Positions 1 through 8,153 of a DNA stretch of 64,000 nt are shown here, one piece after another (position 1 is the first letter of the stretch; each line of letters begins with the position of its first letter). This DNA comes from Pseudomonas karstica (GTDB taxonomy: Bacteria > Pseudomonadota > Gammaproteobacteria > Pseudomonadales > Pseudomonadaceae), in the NCBI RefSeq assembly GCF_009707515.1, contig NZ_WLYI01000023.1, positions 44,644 through 108,643 on the forward strand, given 5' to 3'. Below the pieces are notes generated by a model. It worked only from the letters and a program-made list of their open reading frames with translations. It was not told the DNA's origin and ran no database searches. Both the position numbers and the translations under genes were made by a program.

Positions 1-2
1 TG

Positions 3-575
3 GGCCTGGGTTTTGATGAGATCACCGCCAGCAATCTGCTGCTGGTCAACAAAGACTTGGAAGTCCTTGAAGGCCATGGCATGCCCAACCCGGCCAACCG
101 CTTTCACAGCTGGGTCTACCGTGGCCGGCCGGATGTGAACTGCATCATCCACACCCACCCGACCCACATTGCCGCGTTGTCGATGCTGGAAGTACCGCTG
201 CAGGTGTCCCACATGGACCTCTGCCCGCTGTATGAAGATTGCGCCTTCCTGCAAGCCTGGCCCGGCATTCCCGTAGGCAATGAAGAAGGGGAAATCATCA
301 CCACCGCCCTGGGGGACAAGCGCGCCATTTTGCTTTCTCACCACGGCCAACTGTCCACCGGGACCAGCATCGAGGAAGCCTGCGTAATCGCACAGTTGAT
401 CGAGCGTGCGGCCAAGTTGCAGTTATTGGCGATGTCGGCTGGCACCATCAAGCCGATCCTGCCAGCCCTGGGGCGCGAGGCCCATGCCTGGATCTCCAAG
501 CCCAAGCGCCACGGCGCCGCGTTCAACTACTACGCTCGGCAGAACCTGCGTCAACACGCCGACTGCCTGAACTGA
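3..575 (+). CDS. Class II aldolase/adducin family protein (5' end cut by window)
   Basis: The reading frame is open from the window edge, so the true start lies upstream; the in-frame TTG at 57 is not a believable start because homologous sequence continues before it. Visible family marks are the metal-binding HTHP (about residue 52 of the visible part) and a later SHHG, which together supply the histidines that hold the Zn/Mn ion of fuculose-phosphate-aldolase-like enzymes. Class II aldolases cleave or decarboxylate sugar-acid phosphates or related keto compounds in the cytoplasm. The gene ends 25 bases before a DapA-family lyase on the same strand, and the two probably form an operon for catabolism of a sugar acid or hydroxy acid. 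The substrate cannot be told from sequence. Confidence 0.85.
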   Translation, partial: GLGFDEITASNLLLVNKDLEVLEGHGMPNPANRFHSWVYRGRPDVNCIIHTHPTHIAALSMLEVPLQVSHMDLCPLYEDCAFLQAWPGIPVGNEEGEIITTALGDKRAILLSHHGQLSTGTSIEEACVIAQLIERAAKLQLLAMSAGTIKPILPALGREAHAWISKPKRHGAAFNYYARQNLRQHADCLN

Positions 576-600
576 ACCCCCTTTTTACCGGAGACCTTCC

Positions 601-1488
601 ATGTCCAGTCCCTCTATTCACGGCATCATCGGCTACACCATCAGCCCTTTCAGCGCCGATGGCGAACGCATTGACCTCGATGCCCTGGGCCATTCCATTG
701 ACCGTTTGATCGACAGCGGCGTACACGCCATCGCCCCTCTGGGCAGCACCGGCGAAGGCGCTTACCTGAGCGATACGGAGTGGGATGAGATCAGCGCCTA
801 CAGCATTCAAAAAGTCGCCAAGCGCGTGCCGACCATCGTCAGCGTGTCCGACCTGACCACCGCCAAGGCCGTGCGCCGCGCACGCTTCGCCGAAGCCCAT
901 GGCGCGGACGTGGTGATGGTACTGCCAGCCTCTTACTGGAAACTCAGCGAGGCGGAAATCCTCGCTCACTACGCAACCATCGGCGATAGCGTCGGTGTGC
1001 CGATCATGCTCTATAACAACCCGGCCACCAGCGGTACCGACATGTCGGTGGATTTGATCCTGCGGATCTTCAAGCACGTCGACAACGTGACCATGGTCAA
1101 GGAGAGCACCGGCGACATCCAGCGCATGCACCAACTGCAGCGCCTGAGCGACGGCCAGGTGCCGTTCTACAATGGTTGCAACCCGCTGGCCCTGGAAGCG
1201 TTTGCCGCCGGCGCCAAGGGCTGGTGCACCGCCGCGCCGAACCTGATTCCACAACTCAACCTGGACTTGTACCAGGCAGTGCTGGACAACGATCTGACAA
1301 AGGCACGGGCGTTGTTTTATCGCCAGTTGCCATTGCTGGAGTTCATTCTCAAGGGCGGCCTGCCGGCGACGATCAAAGCGGGATTGCGGCTCGTGGGATT
1401 GGAGGCGGGAAATCCACGGTTGCCGGTGTTCCCGTTGGGTGAGGCACAGCGCAGTCAGCTACAACAACTGCTAACCGTATTGCGTTAA
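601..1488 (+). CDS. Dihydrodipicolinate synthase (DapA/NAL) family lyase
   Basis: This 295-residue TIM-barrel lyase has the usual family length. It carries the GSTGE motif near residue 50, a YNNP tyrosine near 138 and the Schiff-base lysine in VKESTGD near 166. These are the catalytic features of class I pyruvate-type aldolases such as DapA, N-acetylneuraminate lyase and keto-deoxy sugar-acid dehydratases. A GGAGA ribosome site sits 8 bases before the ATG. It follows a class II aldolase closely on the same strand, so a catabolic role is more likely than lysine synthesis; the housekeeping dapA would not normally have this partner. The exact substrate is unknown. It converges on eda. Confidence 0.85.
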   Translation: MSSPSIHGIIGYTISPFSADGERIDLDALGHSIDRLIDSGVHAIAPLGSTGEGAYLSDTEWDEISAYSIQKVAKRVPTIVSVSDLTTAKAVRRARFAEAHGADVVMVLPASYWKLSEAEILAHYATIGDSVGVPIMLYNNPATSGTDMSVDLILRIFKHVDNVTMVKESTGDIQRMHQLQRLSDGQVPFYNGCNPLALEAFAAGAKGWCTAAPNLIPQLNLDLYQAVLDNDLTKARALFYRQLPLLEFILKGGLPATIKAGLRLVGLEAGNPRLPVFPLGEAQRSQLQQLLTVLR

Positions 1489-1530
1489 TCCCCACACTTG
1501 ATCGGCGCTAACCTTGAGGTTTCACCAGGC

Positions 1531-1563
1531 AAAAAAAAGCGGTGCACCGACCAAGTGCACCGC
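1531..1563 (-). terminator. Rho-independent terminator of eda
   Basis: On the minus strand a 9-bp perfect stem (GCGGTGCAC/GTGCACCGC) is followed by eight T. It lies 42 bases past the eda stop and ends the zwf-pgl-eda transcript. A plus-strand use is weaker because only four A precede or follow it suitably. Confidence 0.8.
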
Positions 1564-1604
1564 AAAAGCCGTAGAACACAGCAACAACGATTCGGTAATT
1601 CCAA

Positions 1605-2270
1605 TCAGTCCAGCAACGCCAGTGCCTCGGCGGTGGTTTCCTGGATGCGGGCCCAGTCGCCGTTCTTGATCCACTGCGGATCAAGCATCCAGCTACCGCC
1701 CACGCACATCACGTTTTTCAACGCCATGTAGCTCTTGATATTGGCCGGGCTCACGCCACCCGTCGGGCAGAATTTCACTTCGCCAAATGGGCCTCCCAAG
1801 GCCTTGATGGCAGCAACGCCACCGCTGACTTCCGCCGGGAACAGCTTGAAGCGCCGATAGCCCAGACCGTAGCCTTCCATGATGCCGGAGGCATTGCTGA
1901 TGCCGGGCAGCAGCGGGATCTGACTGTGCACCGAGGCTTCCAGCAGGTCACGGGTAATGCCTGGTGTGACGATAAATTGCGAACCCGCCACTTCCGCTGC
2001 TTCCAGCATATGGCGATCCAGCACGGTGCCAGCACCAGTGCACAGTTCCGGACGCTGCTCGCGCAGCACTTGGATGGCCTTGAGGCCGAACTGTGAACGC
2101 AGGGTCACTTCCAACGCCGTCAAACCACCCGCGGCCAAGGCATCGGCCAAGGGCAAAATGTCCTGTTCGCGGGCAATAGTGATCACCGGCAAGATCCGCG
2201 CCTTGGCGCAGAGACTGTCGATCAAGGCAATTTTGTCCGCCATGGAAACGGTAGGTTGAGGGCTTTTCAT
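1605..2270 (-). CDS. eda: 2-dehydro-3-deoxy-phosphogluconate (KDPG) aldolase
   Basis: Eda splits KDPG into pyruvate and glyceraldehyde-3-phosphate, the last step of the Entner-Doudoroff pathway. The protein has the family's EVTLR segment (catalytic Glu) and FKLFPAE with the Schiff-base lysine, plus FCPTGGV for phosphate binding. The ATG at 2270 gives 221 residues, the usual length, and is preceded by AAGGA at 9 bases. An upstream in-frame ATG at 2291, which overlaps the pgl stop as ATGA, would give 228 residues but has no ribosome site. It is the last gene of zwf-pgl-eda and is probably translationally linked to pgl. Confidence 0.95.
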   Translation of the reverse strand: MKSPQPTVSMADKIALIDSLCAKARILPVITIAREQDILPLADALAAGGLTALEVTLRSQFGLKAIQVLREQRPELCTGAGTVLDRHMLEAAEVAGSQFIVTPGITRDLLEASVHSQIPLLPGISNASGIMEGYGLGYRRFKLFPAEVSGGVAAIKALGGPFGEVKFCPTGGVSPANIKSYMALKNVMCVGGSWMLDPQWIKNGDWARIQETTAEALALLD

Positions 2271-2287
2271 CGCGGCTGATCCTTGGC

Positions 2288-3001
2288 TCATGGGCACCAG
2301 TAAATCTCTAAAGTAGGTTGCAAAAACGCTCGAACCGGCATGCCGGCAACATCGTCACTGGCGAGCGCTTCGCTCAGGGTAGTGAGTTTCGAGCTGCCGG
2401 AAATCGACAGCACGGTGTACTTGGCCGTGGTCAGCAGGGCGCGACTCATGGTCAGGCGCTGATGGGGCACGGTCGGCGCCAGCATCGGCCAGCAACGGCG
2501 ACTGGCATCGGGCTGCAACGCTTCGTTCAGGTTCGGGCTGTTGGGAAACAGCGAGGCGGTGTGACCATCGTCGCCCATGCCCAGCACCAGCACATCAATG
2601 GCTGGCAACTCGGCCAGCAGGCGATCGGCCTGTTCGGCTGCTGCTTCCAGATTGGCGCTGGCGCTGTACAGGCTGAGGAACCTGGCTTTGGCCGCCGGGC
2701 CTTGCAGCAGGTATTTCTTCAGCAGGCCGGCGTTGCTGTCGGCATGTTCCACCGGCACCCAGCGCTCGTCGGCCAGGGTGATGATCACCTTGGACCAATC
2801 CAGGCCTTGCTTCGCCAGGTTCTGGAAAAACGCCACCGGGCTGCGGCCTCCGGACACCACCAGGACCGCTTCGCCGCGGGCGCTGATGGCAGCGCGTAGC
2901 TGTTCGGCCACGTCATTGGCCAAGCCGTCCGCCAGCAAGGCCGGCGTACGATACTCATGGGCGCTGACACCCTGAGGCAGTTTCAATTCAGATATCGCCA
3001 T
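2288..3001 (-). CDS. pgl: 6-phosphogluconolactonase
   Basis: Pgl hydrolyses 6-phosphogluconolactone, the product of Zwf, to 6-phosphogluconate. The 237-residue product is of the NagB-like type: VSGGRSP near the N terminus, LADERWVP in the middle, and LGMGDDGHTASLFP with the catalytic region near residue 140. The chosen ATG at 3001 overlaps the end of zwf by 14 bases, and its stop lies just before eda, so zwf, pgl and eda form one tightly packed operon. A longer GTG start would run further into zwf and is not needed. Confidence 0.95.
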   Translation of the reverse strand: MAISELKLPQGVSAHEYRTPALLADGLANDVAEQLRAAISARGEAVLVVSGGRSPVAFFQNLAKQGLDWSKVIITLADERWVPVEHADSNAGLLKKYLLQGPAAKARFLSLYSASANLEAAAEQADRLLAELPAIDVLVLGMGDDGHTASLFPNSPNLNEALQPDASRRCWPMLAPTVPHQRLTMSRALLTTAKYTVLSISGSSKLTTLSEALASDDVAGMPVRAFLQPTLEIYWCP

Positions 3002-4454
3002 ACCACGACCTCCCATCCCGCGTGATCAGTGCAATGGAGCTCATCGGCCCCCAGGAACCCGCCGCATACGGCTTGGGCGCATCACCGGATTTTTTCCAGC
3101 CGGCAATCAACTGGTCACACCACTTCCACGCGGCTTCGATTTCATCTTTACGGACAAACAGGTTCTGATTGCCACGCATCACTTCCAGCAACAACCGTTC
3201 GTAGGCATCGGGAATCCGCGCACTGCGATAGGTATCGGAAAAATTCAATTGCAATGGCCCGCTGCGCAGTTGCATGCCCTTGTCCAGGCCCTGCTCCTTG
3301 GTCATCACTCGCAAGGAAATACCTTCGTCCGGTTGCAAGCGAATGATCAGTTTGTTGCTGATCTGCAAGCGCTGCTCGGGGGCGAAGATGTAGTGGGACG
3401 GCTCCTTGAAATGGATGACGATCTGCGACAGCTTTTGCGGCATGCGCTTGCCGGTGCGCAGGTAGAACGGCACGCCGGCCCAACGCCAGTTGCGAATATC
3501 GGCACGCAGGGCGACGAAGGTTTCAGTGTCGCTCTGGGTGTTGGAGTTCTCTTCTTCGAGATAACCCGGCACCGGTTTGCCAGCGCTGTAGCCGGCGATG
3601 TACTGGCCGCGGACCACTTGGGTGGTCAGGCCTTCCGGGCTAATGGGCGCCAACGCCTTGAGCACCTTGACCTTCTCGTCACGGATACTGTCAGCGGACA
3701 AGTCGGCGGGCGGGTCCATGGCGATCAGGCAAAGCAGTTGCAGCAGGTGATTCTGGATCATGTCCCGCAACTGCCCGGCCTTGTCGAAATAACCCCAGCG
3801 GCCTTCGATCCCGACCTTCTCGGCCACGGTAATTTCCACGTGGGAGATGTAGTTCTGGTTCCATTGGGTTTCGAACAGGCTGTTGGCAAATCGCAGGGCG
3901 ATCAGGTTCTGGACGGTCTCTTTGCCCAGGTAATGGTCGATGCGGTAGGTACGGTTTTCCGGAAAAAACTGCGCCACGGCATCGTTGACCTTGCGCGAAG
4001 ACTCCAGGTCCGAGCCAATGGGTTTTTCCAGGACCACCCGGGTATTTTCTGCCAGGCCAACCTTGGACAGGTTTTCGCAGATCGCACCGTATACGGCCGC
4101 CGGGGTAGCAAAGTAAGCGATCAGGCGCTGCTCGCTGCCGGCTTTTTCGGCCAGGGCAACGTAGTCATCGGCTTTCATGAAGTCGACGTGCAGGTAGCTC
4201 AGGCGCGCCAGGAAGCGCTGGGCGACGGTTTCATCCAGCTCCTGGCCCACGTATTTGCGTAATTCTTTCTCGATATAAGCCAGGTGCTGTTGCTCGGACC
4301 CGGCTTCACGGGCCAGGGCCAGGATGCGGGTGTCGTCGTGCAAGAGCCCGGCGCCATCGAGTTGATAGAGGGCAGGAAATAACTTGCGCAGCGCCAGATC
4401 ACCCAAGGCGCCAAACAGGGCAAAGGTGCAGGGTTCTACGGTTATCAAAGGCAT
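2988..4454 (-). CDS. zwf: Glucose-6-phosphate 1-dehydrogenase
   Basis: Zwf oxidises glucose-6-phosphate to 6-phosphogluconolactone with NAD(P)+, feeding the Entner-Doudoroff pathway. The 488-residue protein shows the Rossmann dinucleotide motif GALGDLA at residues 15-21, the substrate-binding RIDHYLGKE near 173 and EKPIG near 142, all diagnostic. It is the first gene of zwf-pgl-eda and is divergent from hexR. The 210-base gap to hexR contains a HexR-like operator, and an AAGAACAA motif lies just before the start codon, suggesting both HexR repression and Crc/Hfq control. Confidence 0.97.
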   Translation of the reverse strand: MPLITVEPCTFALFGALGDLALRKLFPALYQLDGAGLLHDDTRILALAREAGSEQQHLAYIEKELRKYVGQELDETVAQRFLARLSYLHVDFMKADDYVALAEKAGSEQRLIAYFATPAAVYGAICENLSKVGLAENTRVVLEKPIGSDLESSRKVNDAVAQFFPENRTYRIDHYLGKETVQNLIALRFANSLFETQWNQNYISHVEITVAEKVGIEGRWGYFDKAGQLRDMIQNHLLQLLCLIAMDPPADLSADSIRDEKVKVLKALAPISPEGLTTQVVRGQYIAGYSAGKPVPGYLEEENSNTQSDTETFVALRADIRNWRWAGVPFYLRTGKRMPQKLSQIVIHFKEPSHYIFAPEQRLQISNKLIIRLQPDEGISLRVMTKEQGLDKGMQLRSGPLQLNFSDTYRSARIPDAYERLLLEVMRGNQNLFVRKDEIEAAWKWCDQLIAGWKKSGDAPKPYAAGSWGPMSSIALITRDGRSWYGDI

Positions 4455-4459
4455 GATGT

Positions 4460-4467
4460 TTGTTCTT
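4460..4467 (-). promoter_or_regulatory. Crc/Hfq-type A-rich motif in zwf leader
   Basis: On the minus strand AAGAACAA fits the AAnAANAA catabolite-activity motif bound by Hfq/Crc and lies 5 bases before the zwf ATG, overlapping the ribosome-binding region. The consensus is established for Pseudomonas; that it works here is inference. Confidence 0.45.
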
Positions 4468-4519
4468 TTATCAAGTTAAGCTACAAATACCTTTTTTCAA
4501 GGCATCACTCAAGGAAAAA

Positions 4520-4535
4520 TGTAGTAATAACCACA
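4520..4535. promoter_or_regulatory. Candidate HexR operator between zwf and hexR
   Basis: TGTAGTAATAACCACA is an imperfect palindrome (12 of 16 positions symmetric) that resembles known HexR boxes built on TGT...ACA half sites. It lies 66 bases before the zwf start and 130 bases before hexR, in their shared upstream region. In Pseudomonas HexR releases such sites when it binds KDPG. Site identity is inferred from context and symmetry. Confidence 0.6.
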
Positions 4536-4664
4536 ACATTTTACCGAAATACGCATTCCGAGTGGTGGTGTTGAACTACCCTCAGTAGGATAGGCCACCG
4601 TAAAGGGCCACTCGTCGATTGGTAGACAGCCCTTATTTGCATCGTCGCCCGAAGGAAAGACTGA

Positions 4665-5534
4665 ATGGACCGCGTGCGAAATCTTCTGGAGCAGATCCAG
4701 AAACGCCTCGAAGAACTGAACAAGGCTGAACGAAAAGTCGCCGAGGTCATCCTGCTCAATCCACAGCAGGCTACCCGCTTCTCTATCGCCGCCCTCGCTC
4801 AAGCCGCTTCGGTGAGCGAACCCACGGTCAACCGCTTCTGCCGCTCGTTCGGCGTCAGTGGTTACCCTGAACTGAAATTGCAGCTGGCGCAAAGTTTGGC
4901 CAGCGGCGCGGCGTATGTCAGCCGTGCGGTGGAGGCCGATGATAACCCTGAAGCCTACACCCAGAAGATCTTTGGCAGTGCCATTGCCTCCCTGGACAGC
5001 GCCTGCCAGGCCCTGGACCCGAACTTGATCAGCAAAGCCGTGGATCTGCTGATCCAGGCGCGGCAAATTCACTTCTTCGGCCTCGGGGCTTCGGCGCCGG
5101 TGGCCATGGATGCCCTGCACAAGTTTTTCCGCTTCAACCTTGCCGTCACGGCCCACGCCGATGTGCTGATGCAGCGGATGATTGCTTCGGTGGCGCATAC
5201 CGGGGAGTTGTTCGTGATCATTTCCTACACCGGCCGTACCCGCGAGCTAGTGGAAGTGGCGCGTATTGCTCGGGAAAATGGTGCGTCGGTGCTGGGCGTA
5301 ACCGCCGAGAACTCGCCACTGGCCAAGGCCAGTACGGTGAGCCTGAACATCCCGCTGCCGGAAGACACCGACATCTACATGCCGATGACCTCCCGGATCA
5401 TTCAGTTGACGGTGCTGGATGTGCTGGCCACCGGCATGACCTTGCGTCGTGGCGTGGATTTCCAACCGCATTTGCGCAAGATCAAAGAGAGTTTGAATGA
5501 CAGCCGGTATCCGGTTGGGGATGAGTTCAACTAG
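4665..5534 (+). CDS. hexR: HexR, RpiR-family regulator of glucose catabolism
   Basis: A 289-residue cytoplasmic repressor with an N-terminal RpiR-type helix-turn-helix (about residues 1-77, with FSIAALAQAASVSEPTVNRF) and a C-terminal SIS sugar-phosphate domain (about 125-250, with the phosphate-binding GLGASAPV and ISYTGRT). In Pseudomonas HexR represses zwf-pgl-eda, edd-glk and gap and is released by KDPG. It is divergent from zwf across a region with a palindromic operator, as in P. putida and P. aeruginosa. A GAAGGAAAG ribosome site precedes the ATG. It converges on the mutarotase gene, with palindromic repeats in between. Confidence 0.95.
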   Translation: MDRVRNLLEQIQKRLEELNKAERKVAEVILLNPQQATRFSIAALAQAASVSEPTVNRFCRSFGVSGYPELKLQLAQSLASGAAYVSRAVEADDNPEAYTQKIFGSAIASLDSACQALDPNLISKAVDLLIQARQIHFFGLGASAPVAMDALHKFFRFNLAVTAHADVLMQRMIASVAHTGELFVIISYTGRTRELVEVARIARENGASVLGVTAENSPLAKASTVSLNIPLPEDTDIYMPMTSRIIQLTVLDVLATGMTLRRGVDFQPHLRKIKESLNDSRYPVGDEFN

Positions 5535-5535
5535 G

Positions 5536-5612
5536 TTGTAGCCGCGTTGTAGCCTCGTTCCTCGACAGCGGCTACAACCATCGCAGCCTCGTGCCTCGAC
5601 AGCGGCTACAGA
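5536..5612. repeat. REP-like palindromic repeats (two half copies)
   Basis: Two copies of TCGACAGCGGCTACA, together with GTTGTAGCC segments, belong to the same family as the array at 35636-36602 and the element at the right window edge. They fill the convergent gap between hexR and the mutarotase gene and may help end both transcripts. Confidence 0.7.
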
Positions 5613-5625
5613 AGATCAGCGGCAC

Positions 5626-6471
5626 TCAAGCCCCCGCCCGCGCCTGCAAACTCAAATGTGCCCTCTCCCCCGGCGCCAGGCTGGCACCTGCCATCGCCGA
5701 CTCGACACAGACAAATCCCGATGCCTCGTTAAAGCTCACGCCCAATAGTGGCCGGCTGCCCGGATGCCATACCACGGTGTTGGCACTGTCGCCGGTGTCG
5801 ATGCACAGCTCTCGCTGCCAAGCGTGGTCCTTGAGCTGCAATTCGCCCTCGTGCTGAAACACTCGTTGGCAGCCGCCATCGACCCTCAGCTCACCTTCCT
5901 GCTGGCAGCTCTGGCGGCTCAACTGATCGTAACCCTGTGCCCCGTCCAGCCCAGACAGCGCTATCTCGCCGACATGACCGATACGCCAATAAGCGTGCAA
6001 AGCATGGCTCAGTTGGCAAGGCAATTCATCCTGGTGCTCAGTACCCAAGCGCAACTCCAGGCCCTCGCCCAAATGCGCATGCAAGTCCACTTGCCAGTCA
6101 CACAGCTGCAACTGCCAATGCAAGCGCACGCCGTCATCATCGGTGCTGCTCTCCAGCAGTTTCCAATCGATCAGTCGCGCCCAACCATGAGATGGCCAGG
6201 CATTTTCACTGGGGTGGCGGCCATACCACGGCCAGCACACTGGCACGCCGCCACGGATGGCACCTACTTGCGGCCACTTGGCTGCACACCATAACCAGGG
6301 TTTCTGGCCTTTGGGCTGGAAGTGCAACAATTGCGCACCCTGGCGACTGAACACCGCCTGGCACAGCGGATGATCGATCACCAACACGTCGCGCATCTGA
6401 AAGCGCTCCCAGGCAAATACCGGGCGCGGGCGCAGGGATTTGAAAAAGCGTTGCAACGGATGCTCATGCAT
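5626..6471 (-). CDS. D-hexose-6-phosphate mutarotase (aldose 1-epimerase fold)
   Basis: The 281-residue protein matches the YeaD-type galactose-mutarotase fold, with GGVPVCWPWYG, HGWAR and SHALHAYW; the histidines in HGWAR and the later HALHAYW act in ring opening, and a late NEASGF supplies the glutamate region. Such enzymes interconvert the alpha and beta forms of glucose-6-phosphate, supplying Zwf with the beta anomer. It follows oprB on the same strand by 191 bases with a terminator between, so it is transcribed either by read-through or from its own promoter. AGGA precedes the ATG by 9 bases. Confidence 0.88.
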   Translation of the reverse strand: MHEHPLQRFFKSLRPRPVFAWERFQMRDVLVIDHPLCQAVFSRQGAQLLHFQPKGQKPWLWCAAKWPQVGAIRGGVPVCWPWYGRHPSENAWPSHGWARLIDWKLLESSTDDDGVRLHWQLQLCDWQVDLHAHLGEGLELRLGTEHQDELPCQLSHALHAYWRIGHVGEIALSGLDGAQGYDQLSRQSCQQEGELRVDGGCQRVFQHEGELQLKDHAWQRELCIDTGDSANTVVWHPGSRPLLGVSFNEASGFVCVESAMAGASLAPGERAHLSLQARAGA

Positions 6472-6594
6472 GTGCCACGGTCCTGAAAATCAATGTAAGA
6501 GCTGGCTTGCCAGCGATGCAGGCAACTGGGTACTTCAAGCAAACCGGGGTGATGCTATCGCAGCGGTACGGCGACGGTCATGCCTGCCCCACAC

Positions 6595-6624
6595 AAAAAA
6601 AAGCGGATAGCCAAGGCCATCCGC
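6595..6624 (-). terminator. Rho-independent terminator after oprB
   Basis: On the minus strand GCGGATGGCC/GGCTATCCGC forms a stem with one mismatch followed by eight T, 39 bases past the oprB stop. It separates the gts-oprB transcript from the mutarotase gene. Confidence 0.75.
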
Positions 6625-6662
6625 AAAATGCGCACAGAGGGAGGGAGCTTATCGCAACAGCG

Positions 6663-8012
6663 TTAGAACACCGACTGAATTTTCAGGCCGGCGACCAAGG
6701 CGTTGTCGACTTGTTCCACGCCACCCGGATGGGTGATGTATTGCAGGTTCGGACGCACGGTCAGCCAGTTGGTGACGTGGAAGCCGTAGTTGAGTTCGTA
6801 GTTGTACTCGGTGTCACGCAGCGGCGAGTACAGCGGGTTGTCGTAATCACCCACACCAATGACGGCGTTGGCCAACTGGGCGTTTTTCTTCACATCATCG
6901 TTGACATGGATACGCGAGAAGCCGATACCGATGTCATCCTTGGGACGTGCGTTGAATGGCCCCTTGTACACAAACATCAGCGACTGATAGTTGTCGACGA
7001 CGTTGGTGTCCTTGTCGTGGAAGGTGGCGTTGGCTGCGATGTTCAGGCCGCGGGAAGCATCGCCGTTGTGGCTGGTGAGTTGCTGCTGAGCCACGAACCA
7101 GTAGCCGCTCTTGCTATCGTGGGAGCGATAGTCGGCGCCGGTGGTTGCTGCATCACCACCATTGACGTCCTCACGGACGTCATCGGCGTTGGCGGTACTT
7201 TTGTAGTAACCCACACGGTACTCGCCCGGCAGGTTGTTGACCTTCGGCGACCAGACCAGTTCGACCGGGATGACGGTACCCTTGGTCCCGCTGCCGCTGA
7301 GCTTGAAGCCATTGCCGTGCTCGGTCTGCGACGGGTTCTGGTTGTACGCGCCGATCTGCGCATACAACTCAGGGTTGATGTGGTATTTCACGCGCAACGC
7401 GGCCTGGCTGACTGGCCAGTTGTACCAGATGTTGGTGGCCCAGTTACCCACTTGGGAACCGCAGAACGCCAGGTTCTGGAACTCACATGGGAAGGTGTTG
7501 AAGTCTTCGCCTTCGCCGAAGTAACCGGCCTTGACGTCCAGCTTGCCGTCGAGGAACTGGTGCTGAATCCACAATTGGGTCAGACGCACCATGTGGCCAC
7601 GGCCCCAGACTTCCTGGGAGGAGCTCAGGGTGCCGGCACGCGGATCGCCAACGCGGTCGTTGGAGATGTTGTGGCCGTTACGATTGGTGAGCTGGATCTT
7701 GGCCTGGGTGTTATCCCAACCCCAGAGTTTTTGCAGGTCCAGGGCCACGCCGAGACCAAACTGGTCAGCGTAACGACCGGTCTTGTCGTCGTTGTAGCCG
7801 CCGTGCAGATTGGCGCCCATTTCACCGACGTAATCCGCCTTGATGTCGATACCTTGCTCGATCAGCTTGGTCCGCTCACCGCCCCAATCGCCAGTCATCC
7901 ATTTGGAATCGGCGCTGAAGGCCTCGTCCGCCATCGCATTGGCGGACAAGACCAGTGCTGCCACCGCTGAAAGCTGGCAGATCAACCGGGTGTTGTTGTG
8001 TTGCTTTTTCAT
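6663..8012 (-). CDS. oprB: OprB-type carbohydrate-selective outer membrane porin
   Basis: The 449-residue protein begins with a Sec signal peptide (cleavage likely after ANAMA, about residue 28) and then the OprB opening SKWMTGDWGG. The rest alternates in the manner of a beta barrel and ends in a C-terminal phenylalanine (KIQSVF), the outer-membrane assembly signal. OprB lets glucose and other sugars cross the outer membrane. It follows the importer ATPase gene on the same strand. An A-rich Crc/Hfq-like motif precedes the start, and a terminator follows, so it is the last gene of the gts operon or a unit of its own with a hairpin at 8108-8139 upstream. Confidence 0.93.
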   Translation of the reverse strand: MKKQHNNTRLICQLSAVAALVLSANAMADEAFSADSKWMTGDWGGERTKLIEQGIDIKADYVGEMGANLHGGYNDDKTGRYADQFGLGVALDLQKLWGWDNTQAKIQLTNRNGHNISNDRVGDPRAGTLSSSQEVWGRGHMVRLTQLWIQHQFLDGKLDVKAGYFGEGEDFNTFPCEFQNLAFCGSQVGNWATNIWYNWPVSQAALRVKYHINPELYAQIGAYNQNPSQTEHGNGFKLSGSGTKGTVIPVELVWSPKVNNLPGEYRVGYYKSTANADDVREDVNGGDAATTGADYRSHDSKSGYWFVAQQQLTSHNGDASRGLNIAANATFHDKDTNVVDNYQSLMFVYKGPFNARPKDDIGIGFSRIHVNDDVKKNAQLANAVIGVGDYDNPLYSPLRDTEYNYELNYGFHVTNWLTVRPNLQYITHPGGVEQVDNALVAGLKIQSVF

Positions 8013-8028
8013 CCGTACATCCTCGTCT

Positions 8029-8039
8029 TTATTGTTATT
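8029..8039 (-). promoter_or_regulatory. Crc/Hfq-type A-rich motif in oprB leader
   Basis: Minus-strand AATAACAATAA contains two overlapping AAnAAnAA matches, 17 bases before the oprB ATG. This fits the known translational control of sugar porins by Crc/Hfq in Pseudomonas; function here is inferred. Confidence 0.45.
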
Positions 8040-8107
8040 AAACTGTTTTTATCTAACGCGGGTTACATTTTTTACCTGAAACAACAACTTAAGTCGCATG
8101 CATTGCC

Positions 8108-8139
8108 TGTAGGAGCGAGGCGGACGCCTCGCTCCTACA
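8108..8139. repeat. Perfect palindromic element between gtsD and oprB
   Basis: TGTAGGAGCGAGGC and its exact complement flank a 4-base loop (14-bp stem). The TGTAGGAGCG end is typical of a Pseudomonas REP family. It sits 15 bases past the gtsD stop, with only short runs of T, so it may stabilise mRNA or weaken transcription into oprB. Confidence 0.75.
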
Positions 8140-8153
8140 ATACAAATAAATCT

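Noticed and set aside
6507..7970. 487-codon plus-strand ORF opposite oprB
   Set aside because: Antisense shadow of the porin gene; Val/Gly-rich text with no motif.
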